Notes: generated from the letters alone by a model not told the origin. 8,046 bases of DNA from Stenotrophomonas sp. (GCA_003484865.1 DMZT01000209.1:1-8046); one strand, 5' to 3'. Positions 1 through 6,466 are shown, counted from the stretch's first letter. A program made the numbers and translations.

Positions 1-74
1 TGGGGTGCGCCGCACGGCCTGCCGATCACGGCATCTGCGATCATGCCGGCACGCATGCAACACACGAGGACGCC
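1..74. other. Leader before the GNAT gene; no gene identified
   Basis: All three forward frames are open across this short stretch, so openness says nothing here. Frame 1 reaches a TGA at 76-78 that overlaps the GNAT start codon as ATGA. This is the arrangement expected if an upstream gene ended here, but 25 codons without a recognisable motif cannot establish one. A short inverted repeat (TGCCG/CGGCA, near 20-33) is too weak to call. The only functional element I can support is the ribosome binding site just before position 75. Confidence 0.3.
66..70 (+). promoter_or_regulatory. Ribosome binding site of the GNAT gene
   Basis: GAGGA lies 4 nt before the ATG at 75. It supports that start. No ATG, GTG or TTG occurs upstream in the same frame within the window. 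Confidence 0.55.
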
Positions 75-626
75 ATGAGCATTTTCGACCTCCAGCTGGA
101 GACCCTCCGTCTGATCCTGCGCCCACCGCGCGCCGAGGATTTCGATGCCTTCCTGCGCTTCTGCTCGGACCCGGAGGTGATGCAGCACCTCGGTGGTGTG
201 CAGGCCCCGTCGCAGGCCTGGCGCAGTTTCAGCTGCCTGGTCGGCAGCTGGCATCTGTACGGGTTTTCGATGTTTTCGGTGATCGAAAAGAGCAGCGGTG
301 AGTGGGTCGGGCGCATGGGCCCCTGGCAGCCGCTGGACTGGCCGGGCACCGAGGTCGGCTGGAGCATCCGCCGCGAGAGCTGGGGCAAGGGCTATGCGCC
401 CGAAGCGGCGGTGGCCAGCATGGACTGGGCGTTCGACACGCTGGGCTGGGACGAGGTCATCCACACCATCGATGCCGCCAACGAAAACTCCAAGGTCGTC
501 GCGCGCAAGCTGGGCAGTTCGCTGTTGCGCATGGGCGAGCTGCCGCCGCCGCACGCTGGCAAGCCGATAGAGATCTGGGGCCAGTCGCGGCAGCAGTGGC
601 AGCAGCGCCGCGCCGGCCAACGGTGA
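75..626 (+). CDS. GNAT-family N-acetyltransferase (RimJ/RimL type)
   Basis: A 183-residue cytoplasmic protein with the layout of the Acetyltransf_3 (RimJ/RimL-like) branch of GNAT enzymes, which move an acetyl group from acetyl-CoA to an amine. It opens with the typical first strand ETLRLILRP (residues 9-17) followed by a helix AEDFDAFLRF. Motif A, the pyrophosphate-binding loop for acetyl-CoA, is seen at about 94-110 (EVGWSIRRESWGKGYAPEA), with the glycines in WGKGYA. The late motif, ANENS followed by a helix and a KLG turn (about 135-147), is also characteristic. Length is normal for the family, so the gene looks complete. The start is set by GAGGA 4 nt upstream. The substrate cannot be read from the sequence; ribosomal protein N-termini, antibiotics or small metabolites are all possible. 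No signal peptide or membrane segment is seen. It may share a transcript with the GST gene 91 nt downstream, but this is not certain. Confidence 0.9.
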   Translation: MSIFDLQLETLRLILRPPRAEDFDAFLRFCSDPEVMQHLGGVQAPSQAWRSFSCLVGSWHLYGFSMFSVIEKSSGEWVGRMGPWQPLDWPGTEVGWSIRRESWGKGYAPEAAVASMDWAFDTLGWDEVIHTIDAANENSKVVARKLGSSLLRMGELPPPHAGKPIEIWGQSRQQWQQRRAGQR

Positions 627-676
627 TGCTGCACCCGCGCTTGGCAAGGGCGATCGGGTGAGGCCAGACTCGGCAT

Positions 677-695
677 CGCGGGCGAGCCGCCCGCG
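677..695 (+). repeat. GC-rich hairpin in the leader of the GST gene
   Basis: CGCGGGC (677-683) pairs perfectly with GCCCGCG (689-695) around a 5-nt loop. No T-tract follows, so it is not a standard intrinsic terminator. It ends about 11 nt before the ribosome binding site of the GST gene and could affect either the end of the GNAT transcript or GST translation. Confidence 0.4.
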
Positions 696-705
696 GTGCA
701 TGCGC

Positions 706-712
706 AAGAGGG
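706..712 (+). promoter_or_regulatory. Ribosome binding site that decides the GST start
   Basis: AAGAGGG ends 5 nt before the ATG at 718. This favours 718 over two in-frame upstream candidates, the GTG at 658 and the ATG at 700. The peptide those would add is arginine-rich and looks like translated leader, not protein. Confidence 0.6.
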
Positions 713-717
713 TAGCG

Positions 718-1377
718 ATGACGTCGTTGCGGGCTCCATTGACGGTGTACGGCATGTCCGTATCGGGCAACTGCCACAAGGTGCGGATGCTGCTGGAGCA
801 GCTGGGCACGCGCTACCACTGGGTCGAGGTCGACAGTGCGCACGGCCAGACCCATACGCCGGATTTCCTGGCGATGAACCCCAATGCCAAGGTGCCGCTG
901 GTGCAGCGCGATGACGGGCGTGTGCTGCCCGAATCCAACGCGATCCTGTTCTGGCTGGCCGAGGGCACACCGTATCTGCCCACGGATGGCTGGGAGCGCG
1001 CACAGACGCTGCGCTGGATGTTCTTCGAACAGTACAGCCACGAACCATGCCTGGCGGTCGCGCGCTTCATCAGCGGCTGGACGCCGCTGGAGTCACCGCG
1101 CCGTGCCGAGCTGCCGCGCCTGCGTGAGCGCTCGGCCCAGGCGCTGGCGGTGATGGAGGAGCATCTGGGCACGGCGCCGTGGTTCAGTGGCCGCGCCTAC
1201 GGCATCGCCGACATCGCACTGTTCGCGTACACCGATGTCGCGGCGGATGGCGGCGTCGCGCTGGCACCGTATCCGGCCGTCCAGGCCTGGCTGCAGCGCG
1301 TGCGCGAGCAGCCGCGCTTTGTCCCCATGCCCACACCGCTGCCGGAGGTGCAGGCCCTGTTCGCGCATTCCCGCTGA
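718..1377 (+). CDS. Glutathione S-transferase family protein
   Basis: A 219-residue two-domain protein of the cytosolic GST superfamily, which typically conjugates or reduces substrates with glutathione. The N-terminal thioredoxin-like domain (about 7-83) begins LTVYGMSVSGNCHKVRMLLE. The Ser/Asn/Cys cluster at 14-19 lies where the catalytic Ser or Cys sits in many bacterial GSTs. VP at 59-60 is the conserved cis-proline, and ES at 72-73 in the ESNAI motif is the usual contact to the gamma-glutamyl group of glutathione. The helical C-terminal domain (about 90-205) contains the GIADIALFAYTDV segment (162-174), the N-capping and hydrophobic staple motif of the fold. Length is typical, so the gene is complete. 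The start at 718 follows a good ribosome binding site. The subclass and substrate are not clear. The next gene begins 46 nt downstream on the same strand, so a shared transcript is plausible, but no functional link to the E1-AsnB pair can be shown. Confidence 0.92.
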   Translation: MTSLRAPLTVYGMSVSGNCHKVRMLLEQLGTRYHWVEVDSAHGQTHTPDFLAMNPNAKVPLVQRDDGRVLPESNAILFWLAEGTPYLPTDGWERAQTLRWMFFEQYSHEPCLAVARFISGWTPLESPRRAELPRLRERSAQALAVMEEHLGTAPWFSGRAYGIADIALFAYTDVAADGGVALAPYPAVQAWLQRVREQPRFVPMPTPLPEVQALFAHSR

Positions 1378-1411
1378 GTTCGTCCGGTTATCCGCCTACG
1401 CAACACGTCAC

Positions 1412-1416
1412 GGAGG
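1412..1416 (+). promoter_or_regulatory. Strong ribosome binding site of the E1 gene
   Basis: GGAGG, within a longer GGAGGGTG, lies 7 nt before the ATG at 1424. It is the best Shine-Dalgarno match in the window and supports 1424 over the later in-frame ATG at 1460. Another ATG at 1420 is in a different frame. Confidence 0.7.
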
Positions 1417-1423
1417 GTGATGC

Positions 1424-3703
1424 ATGTTTGCCGTGGTTCCCGATCCGATTCCCGCGCGCATGAAGGGCCTCAACCGGGCCGAGATATGCGACGCCAACTT
1501 CATCGATTTCGTGCAGCAGTGGCGTGGCGATCCTGCGCCGAGGCCAGCCCCCGGCAGCCCCATCCTGCCTGGCAGTTCGCTGGACGCGCAGGGCTTTGCC
1601 GACCTCTTCGAGTCGCAGCTGATCAGCCGCCATCTGGACCTGATGGCGCGCGTGCTGCGCGTGCAGAACAAGGTCTTCTATACGATCGGTTCGTCTGGCC
1701 ACGAGGGCAATGCGCTGGTGGCGCGCCTGTCCCGGCACACCGATCCGGCGTTCCTGCACTACCGTTCCGGCGGTTTCATGGCCGAGCGCTTCCGCAAGCT
1801 GCCCGGCATGGACCCGGTGATGGACGCGGCGCTCTCGTTCGCGGCCAGTCGGGACGATCCGGCCAGCGGCGGGCGCCACAAAGTGTGGGGCAGCAAGCCG
1901 CTGTGGGTATTGCCGCAGACCTCGACGATCGCCTCGCACCTGCCCAAGGCCCTGGGCACCGCGCTGGCCATCGAAAGCGGGCGACGCATCGGTCACACGC
2001 TGCCGATTCCCGAGGACAGCGTGGTGATCTGCTCCTTCGGCGATGCCTCGGCCAACCACGCCACCGCGCAGACCGCGTTCAACACGGCGGCGTGGGCGGC
2101 CTACCAGCGGCTGCCAGCGCCGATCCTGTTCGTCTGCGAAGACAACGGCATCGGCATTTCGGTCAAGACCCCGGACGGCTGGATCGCGCAGAGTTTCGCG
2201 CACCGCCCGGGCCTGGATTACTTCTTCGCTGATGGGCTGGATCTGGTCGAGGGGCATGCGCAGGTCGAGCGCGCGCTGGCGCATTGCCGGCAGACCCGCC
2301 GCCCGACCTTCCTGCACCTGCGCACCACGCGTTTGATGGGCCATGCCGGCACCGATTTCGAGATCGAATGGCGGCCGTTGCCGGAGCTGTGCGCGGCCGA
2401 GGCCAGCGATCCGCTGCTGCGCTCGGCGGCGATCGCCCTGCAGTCCGGGTGGATGACCGCCGCGCAGGTGCTCGATCTGTACGAGCGCGTGCGCGCGCGC
2501 TGTTTCGCCGCGGCCGCCGAGGCGGATCGCCGCCCGAAACTGACCGATCTCGCGGAAGTGATCGCACCATTGGCGCCGTACTCGCCGGCGGCGGTCCATG
2601 CCGAAGCCACGCGGGTGGCTGCCGATGACGCGCGTGCCGCCGCGTTTGGAGGTGAGGCGCAGCTGCCCGAGACACAGCCGCCGCGCCATCTGGCGATCCA
2701 GATCAACCAGGCGCTGCACGATCTGATGGCCAAGTACCCGGCCACGCTGCTGTTCGGCGAGGACGTCGCGCAGAAAGGCGGGGTGTACACAGTCAGCAAG
2801 GGTCTGCTCAAGGCCTTCGGGCCGCGCCGTGTGTTCAATACCCTGCTCGATGAAACCATGATCCTGGGCATGGCACAGGGCCTGGCCAACCTGGGCATGC
2901 TGCCGATCCCCGAGATCCAGTACCTGGCGTATCTGCACAACGCGGCTGACCAGCTGCGTGGCGAGGCGTGCTCACTGCAGTTCTTCTCCAACGATCAGTA
3001 CCGCAACCCGATGCTGGTGCGCATTGCCGGGCTGGGCTACCAGAAGGGCTTCGGCGGGCATTTCCACAACGACAACTCGATCGCCGCGCTGCGCGACATC
3101 CCCGGCCTGGTGGTCGGCTGTCCCTCGCGCGGCGACGATGCGGCGATGATGCTGCGTACCTTGGCCGCGCTGGCGACCGTCGACGGCCGGGCCGCGGTGT
3201 TTCTCGAGCCGATCGCGCTGTACATGACCAAGGACCTGCACGCGCCGGGCGATGGCCAATGGCTGTTCCCGTATCCGGCCGCCGACCAGGCACTGGTACC
3301 CGGCGAGGGCCGGGTCTACGCGCCGGAGGCCAGTGACCTGGTCATCTTCACCTACGGCAATGGCGTGCCGATGAGCCTGCGGGCGGCACGGGCGATCGAG
3401 CAGCAGCTGGGCTGGCAGGTGCGGGTGGTCGATCTGCGCTGGCTGGTGCCGCTCAATGCCGGTTTCATCGCTGGCCAGGCTGCCGATGCCCAGCGGGTGC
3501 TGGTGGTCGATGAGGGGCGGCACAGCGCGGGGGTGGGGGAGGGCGTGATCACCGCGCTGGTCGAGGCCGGGTTGGGGCACCTGCCGATCCGGCGGGTATG
3601 CGGGGCCGATACCTACACGCCGCTGGCGGGGGCAGCATTGTGCGTGCTTCCAAGCGACAATGCGGTATTGAACGCCGCCCTCGCGCTGGCGCAGGACCAT
3701 TGA
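1424..3703 (+). CDS. Fused alpha-beta E1 subunit of a 2-oxoacid dehydrogenase (thiamine diphosphate-dependent)
   Basis: A 759-residue cytoplasmic enzyme joining both E1 halves, which are separate proteins in most such complexes. E1 decarboxylates a 2-oxoacid on thiamine diphosphate and normally passes the acyl group to the lipoyl arm of E2. The alpha half spans about 50-365. Its cofactor motif is GDAS at 206-209 with DN at 240-241, where the family usually has GDG and NN; the metal-binding Asp207 and second Asn241 are kept, and the spacing is about five residues longer than in human pyruvate dehydrogenase E1 alpha. RLMGHAGTD (303-311) matches the conserved active-site loop. An Ala-rich linker (about 360-415) leads to the beta half. 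There FGEDVAQKGGVYTVSKGL (444-461), the cofactor-activating glutamate Glu477 in NTLLDETMILG, EIQYLAYLHNAADQ and a His pair at 546/548 are typical. A transketolase C-terminal domain spans about 635-757. The best fit is a branched-chain 2-oxoacid or pyruvate-type E1, but the substrate is unresolved. No E2 or E3 gene is nearby. asnB follows after 3 nt. Confidence 0.9.
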   Translation: MFAVVPDPIPARMKGLNRAEICDANFIDFVQQWRGDPAPRPAPGSPILPGSSLDAQGFADLFESQLISRHLDLMARVLRVQNKVFYTIGSSGHEGNALVARLSRHTDPAFLHYRSGGFMAERFRKLPGMDPVMDAALSFAASRDDPASGGRHKVWGSKPLWVLPQTSTIASHLPKALGTALAIESGRRIGHTLPIPEDSVVICSFGDASANHATAQTAFNTAAWAAYQRLPAPILFVCEDNGIGISVKTPDGWIAQSFAHRPGLDYFFADGLDLVEGHAQVERALAHCRQTRRPTFLHLRTTRLMGHAGTDFEIEWRPLPELCAAEASDPLLRSAAIALQSGWMTAAQVLDLYERVRARCFAAAAEADRRPKLTDLAEVIAPLAPYSPAAVHAEATRVAADDARAAAFGGEAQLPETQPPRHLAIQINQALHDLMAKYPATLLFGEDVAQKGGVYTVSKGLLKAFGPRRVFNTLLDETMILGMAQGLANLGMLPIPEIQYLAYLHNAADQLRGEACSLQFFSNDQYRNPMLVRIAGLGYQKGFGGHFHNDNSIAALRDIPGLVVGCPSRGDDAAMMLRTLAALATVDGRAAVFLEPIALYMTKDLHAPGDGQWLFPYPAADQALVPGEGRVYAPEASDLVIFTYGNGVPMSLRAARAIEQQLGWQVRVVDLRWLVPLNAGFIAGQAADAQRVLVVDEGRHSAGVGEGVITALVEAGLGHLPIRRVCGADTYTPLAGAALCVLPSDNAVLNAALALAQDH

Positions 3704-3706
3704 TAC

Positions 3707-5650
3707 ATGTGTGGATTGGCAGGCATGTTGCTGCCCGCTCCGGCAAGGGAGCAGGCAGCACTGGAAGAACAGGCGCGGCGCATGGGCGACGCATTGGTGC
3801 ACCGCGGCCCGGATGACAGCGGGGTGTGGGCCGATGCCTCGGCCGGCATCGCGCTGGCGCATCGCCGGCTGAGCATCCTGGACCTGTCGCCGCTGGGGCA
3901 TCAGCCGATGACCTCGGCCGATGGCCGCTACGTGCTGGCCTACAACGGCGAGGTCTACAACTTCGCCGAGCTGCGCGCCGAGCTGGAGGTCCTGGGGCAT
4001 GGGTTCCGCGGCCACTCGGATACGGAAGTACTGCTCGCCGCGATCACCGAATGGGGCTTCGACGAGACCCTGCAGCGCAGCAACGGCATGTTCGCCATCG
4101 CGCTGTGGGACCGCGCGGAGCGCTGCCTGTGGCTGGCCCGCGACCGGGTCGGCAAGAAACCGCTGTACTACGGCTGGGCCGGTGAAACACTGGTGTTCGG
4201 CTCCGAGCTCAAGGCCCTGTGGCAGCACCCGGCCTTCGACAACGAGGTCGACCGCGATGCGCTGACCCTGTTGCTGCGGCTGGACTACATCCCGGCGCCG
4301 CACTGCATCCACGAACGTTGTTTCAAGCTGATGCCGGGTCGCGTGCTGCGGCTGGATGCCGAGGCGGTGGCCGCCGGCGCTGCCGCGCATCGCCCGGACC
4401 AGTTGCAACAGCCGTTCTGGAACGCGCGCGAGCGCATGCAGCAGGCCCTGGCCGCGCCGTTCACCGGTAACGATGCCGAGGCCGAAGAACGTCTGGATGC
4501 CGTGCTGCGCGACGCGGTGGCGCTGCGCATGGTGGCCGACGTGCCGGTCGGCGTCTTCCTTTCCGGCGGCACCGATTCTTCGGTGGTGGCCGCCTTGATG
4601 CAGGCGCAGTCGAGCCAGCCGGTGCACAGTTTCAGCATCGGCTTCACCGGCTCGGACCATGACGAGGCGCCGCTGGCCAAGTCGCTCGCCCAGCACCTGG
4701 GCTGCGATCACACCGAGCTGTATGTCAGCGGTGCCGATGCGTTGGCCGTCGTGCCCAGTCTGCCGGCAATGTTTGATGAGCCCTTCGCCGATGCCTCGCA
4801 GGTGCCCACGGCGCTGGTCGCCAAGCTGGCGCGACAGGGCGTGACCGTGGCGCTGTCCGGCGACGGTGGCGATGAACTGTTCTTTGGCTATACCAGTTAC
4901 CAGCGTGCGATGCGCAACTGGCGCCTGCTGGGCAAGGTGCCTGCGCCGCTGCGGCGCTGGATGGCCCGCCATGCGCACACGCAGGGCGAGGCCTCGCGCA
5001 CCGGCGGGCTGGCGGCGCTGCTGGCCGAGTCCGGCGCGCGTGGGATTGGGGATGTCTACCGCAACCGCATTTCGCGTTGGCGTGATCCAGTGGCCGCCGT
5101 GCGTGGCGCGCAGGCGGCCGGCAGCTTCTACGACCTGGCCGATCCGCTGCATGGCGCCGGCTCGCCGGCGGACGCGATGATGCTGGCCGATTTCAGCACC
5201 TATCTGCCGGATGATCTGCTGTGCAAGGTGGACCGCACCAGCATGGCAGTCAGCCTGGAGGCGCGTGCACCGCTGCTGGACTGGCGGGTGGCCGAGTTCG
5301 CCTGGTCGCTGCCGATGGCGATGAAACAGCGCGATGGCGTCAGCAAGTACCTGCTCAAGCGCGTGCTGGGCCGCTATGTGCCGCAGGATATGGTGCACCG
5401 CCCCAAACGCGGCTTCGGGGCCCCGGTCAGCGCGTGGCTCAAGGGCGACCTGCGTGGCTGGGCCGATGAACTGCTGGATCCGGCGCGGCTGGCCGAGGAG
5501 GGGGTGTTCAACGTCGAGGCGGTCGCCCCGCTGTGGCAGCAGTTCAAGCAGGGCGAGCGCAAATGGCACACGCATCTGTGGAACGTGCTGATGTTCCAGG
5601 CTTGGCAGGCGCATTGGCGCAACGCACGCGCCGACGTGACGCGCGCGTAG
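3707..5650 (+). CDS. asnB: Asparagine synthetase (glutamine-hydrolysing), class II amidotransferase
   Basis: A 647-residue cytoplasmic enzyme that hydrolyses glutamine and uses the ammonia for ATP-dependent amide formation, classically aspartate to asparagine. The N-terminal class II glutaminase domain (about 2-215) has the nucleophile Cys2 directly after Met, which fixes the start. It also has RGPDD (33-37), RRLSILDL (53-60), YNGEVYN (79-85) and SDTEVLL (104-110). The synthetase domain (about 255-635) has the ATP-pyrophosphatase loop SGGTDSS (286-292), SGDGGDELF (384-392), the DDLLCKVDRTSMAVSLEAR block (502-520), Lys547, which aligns with the pyrophosphate-binding lysine of E. coli AsnB, and PKRGFGAP (566-573). 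It is about 90 residues longer than E. coli AsnB and carries GDGGDE where that enzyme has GEGSDE. Such long forms also occur as amidotransferases in polysaccharide and exosortase loci, so asparagine is likely but not the only possible product. Only a weak CAGGA precedes the start, inside the E1 gene, so translation probably depends on ribosomes finishing E1. Confidence 0.9.
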   Translation: MCGLAGMLLPAPAREQAALEEQARRMGDALVHRGPDDSGVWADASAGIALAHRRLSILDLSPLGHQPMTSADGRYVLAYNGEVYNFAELRAELEVLGHGFRGHSDTEVLLAAITEWGFDETLQRSNGMFAIALWDRAERCLWLARDRVGKKPLYYGWAGETLVFGSELKALWQHPAFDNEVDRDALTLLLRLDYIPAPHCIHERCFKLMPGRVLRLDAEAVAAGAAAHRPDQLQQPFWNARERMQQALAAPFTGNDAEAEERLDAVLRDAVALRMVADVPVGVFLSGGTDSSVVAALMQAQSSQPVHSFSIGFTGSDHDEAPLAKSLAQHLGCDHTELYVSGADALAVVPSLPAMFDEPFADASQVPTALVAKLARQGVTVALSGDGGDELFFGYTSYQRAMRNWRLLGKVPAPLRRWMARHAHTQGEASRTGGLAALLAESGARGIGDVYRNRISRWRDPVAAVRGAQAAGSFYDLADPLHGAGSPADAMMLADFSTYLPDDLLCKVDRTSMAVSLEARAPLLDWRVAEFAWSLPMAMKQRDGVSKYLLKRVLGRYVPQDMVHRPKRGFGAPVSAWLKGDLRGWADELLDPARLAEEGVFNVEAVAPLWQQFKQGERKWHTHLWNVLMFQAWQAHWRNARADVTRA

Positions 5651-5660
5651 TGCCGCGCGT
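5639..5660 (+). repeat. Hairpin across the asnB stop codon
   Basis: ACGCGCG (5639-5645) can pair with CGCGCGT (5654-5660) around an 8-nt loop containing the TAG stop. No T-tract follows, so it is at best a weak or factor-assisted termination or mRNA-end structure. The alternating CG sequence makes a chance match fairly likely. Confidence 0.25.
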
Positions 5661-5678
5661 GCGGGTGCGGACGTAAGG

Positions 5679-5702
5679 CAGCCACCCATGGGGTGGCTCT
5701 AC
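5679..5702 (-). repeat. GTAG-headed REP element (SMAG-like), minus orientation
   Basis: Read on the minus strand, this 24-nt unit begins with GTAG followed by a palindrome. On the + strand AGCCACCC (5680-5687) pairs with GGGTGGCT (5691-5698) around an ATG loop, and CTAC closes the unit at 5699-5702. A GTAG tetranucleotide followed by a short stem-loop is the hallmark of the SMAG repeats of Stenotrophomonas maltophilia. In general such REPs are tied to RAYT transposases encoded elsewhere in the genome; no such gene lies here. Confidence 0.8.
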
Positions 5703-5719
5703 CGTATGTGGTGTCGGCC

Positions 5720-5743
5720 GTAGCGCCACGCCATGCGTGGCTG
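5720..5743 (+). repeat. GTAG-headed REP element (SMAG-like), plus orientation
   Basis: A 24-nt unit beginning GTAG at 5720-5723. GCCACGC (5725-5731) pairs with GCGTGGC (5735-5741) around a CAT loop. It faces the preceding element head-to-head across 17 nt. It shares most bases with that element, but its stem carries CGC/GCG where the other has CCC/GGG, so pairing is kept in both. The two units can also pair with each other (CAGCCAC at 5679-5685 with GTGGCTG at 5737-5743), giving one long hairpin just after asnB. Confidence 0.8.
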
Positions 5744-5800
5744 ACGCCGCCTTCACCGTTGCCGAAGGTGGGCCCGCCTAGGCTGGGCCTTTCCCCCAAC

Positions 5801-5804
5801 GGAG
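5801..5804 (+). promoter_or_regulatory. Ribosome binding site of the FMN reductase gene
   Basis: GGAG lies 8 nt before the ATG at 5813. It supports that start over an in-frame GTG at 5693, which would begin inside the first REP element and translate across the second. Confidence 0.6.
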
Positions 5805-5812
5805 CGAACGTG

Positions 5813-6373
5813 ATGGCCGAATACAAGATTGCCGTACTGGTCGGCAGCCTGCGCAAGGGCTCGCACAACCAGGCGTTGGCTCACGCGCTGGAGAAACTCG
5901 CCGCCGGCAAGGCGGTGTTCTCCTACGTGGAGATCGGTGACCTGCCGTTGTACAACCAGGATTTCGACAAGGATTACCCCAGCCAGGGCGTCCGCCTGAA
6001 GCAGCAGATCCGGGAGGCCGATGCGGTGCTGTTCGTCACCCCCGAATACAACCGCTCGGTCCCGGGCGTGCTCAAGAACGCCATCGACCTGGGCTCGCGC
6101 CCGTATGGCGACAGCGCCTTCGCCGGCAAGCCCGCGGCGGTGATCGGCGCCTCGATCGGGGTGATCGGCACGGCGCTGGCCCAGCAGCACCTGCGCAACA
6201 TCCTGGCCTACCTGGACATGCCGGTGCTGGGCCAGCCCGAGGCCTTCCTGCACTTCAAGGAAGGGCTGATCGACGCGCACGGCACGATCAGTAATGAGGG
6301 CACCAGGGACTTCCTGCAGGGCTTCGTGGACAAATTCATCGCCTGGGTCGGCACCCACGGCGGCACGCACTGA
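5813..6373 (+). CDS. NAD(P)H-dependent FMN reductase (ChrR/YieF-like flavoprotein)
   Basis: A 186-residue soluble flavodoxin-fold protein of the NADPH-dependent FMN reductase family. Members use NAD(P)H and bound FMN to reduce quinones, azo dyes, chromate or free flavin. The first strand and phosphate-binding loop read KIAVLVGSLRKGSHNQALAHAL (5-26), with GSxRxxSxN holding the FMN phosphate. TPEYNRSVPGVLKNAIDLGSRP (76-97) is the second strongly conserved flavin-contact segment. KPAAVIGASIGVIGTALAQQHLR (106-128) is the third, followed by a strand and a C-terminal helix. Length matches the family. An in-frame GTG sits directly before the ATG (5810) and would add only one residue. Much longer N-terminal versions would translate through the REP pair and are rejected. 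The gene is separated from asnB by 162 nt including those repeats, so it probably has its own promoter, though I see no convincing -35/-10 pair. The substrate is not deducible. Confidence 0.92.
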   Translation: MAEYKIAVLVGSLRKGSHNQALAHALEKLAAGKAVFSYVEIGDLPLYNQDFDKDYPSQGVRLKQQIREADAVLFVTPEYNRSVPGVLKNAIDLGSRPYGDSAFAGKPAAVIGASIGVIGTALAQQHLRNILAYLDMPVLGQPEAFLHFKEGLIDAHGTISNEGTRDFLQGFVDKFIAWVGTHGGTH

Positions 6374-6397
6374 TCCACCGCGGGCGGGTCATGCATC

Positions 6398-6406
6398 TGC
6401 GATAAT
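6398..6406 (+). promoter_or_regulatory. Possible extended -10 promoter for dnaB
   Basis: TGCGATAAT combines an extended TGn with GATAAT, five of six matches to TATAAT, 25 nt after the reductase stop. No good -35 is seen 17 nt upstream. If used, transcription would start near 6413 and give a structured leader of about 175 nt that contains the hairpins and DnaA boxes. A second weak -10-like TACCAT lies at 6547-6552, after the DnaA boxes. Confidence 0.35.
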
Positions 6407-6432
6407 GGCGTGGACGGGCGCCGCAAGGGCGT

Positions 6433-6453
6433 CCGTCGCACGCGATGCGACGG
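6433..6453 (+). repeat. Hairpin in the dnaB upstream region
   Basis: CCGTCGCA (6433-6440) pairs perfectly with TGCGACGG (6446-6453) around a 5-nt loop, giving an 8-bp stem. No T-tract follows, so it does not look like a simple terminator of the reductase gene. Confidence 0.5.
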
Positions 6454-6466
6454 CCCCGGCCGATCG

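Noticed and set aside
5..301. Forward open frame overlapping the GNAT gene, with a minus-strand counterpart at 41-388
   Set aside because: Both are arginine-rich off-frame translations without domains and conflict with the well-supported GNAT gene.
641..670. TTGGCA and CAGACT, 18 nt apart, as a promoter for the GST gene
   Set aside because: The -10 match is only three of six, so it cannot be told from chance in this composition.
1387..1395. TTATCCGCC before the E1 gene as a DnaA box
   Set aside because: It has two mismatches to the consensus in the conserved right half, stands alone, and has no reason to occur before a metabolic gene.
3709..3717. TGTGGATTG at the asnB start as a reverse DnaA box
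   Set aside because: It has two mismatches and lies in codons fixed by the required MCGLAG start of the enzyme.
2972..5689. A 905-codon open frame on the minus strand opposite E1 and asnB, with another 516-codon one at 1388-2938
   Set aside because: Both are codon-aligned with the sense genes, which share a frame. Stops in that antisense frame need sense TTA, CTA or TCA codons, which this GC-rich coding sequence nearly lacks; a single TCA in E1 separates the two open frames. The translations show no recognisable domain.
5770..5792. GGCCC/GGGCC inverted repeat followed by TTT before the FMN reductase as a terminator, or its TAGGCT as a -10 box
   Set aside because: The stem is only 5 bp with three T residues. 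The best -35-like TTGCCG is only 14 nt from TAGGCT, too close for a standard promoter. Neither reading is strong enough to list.
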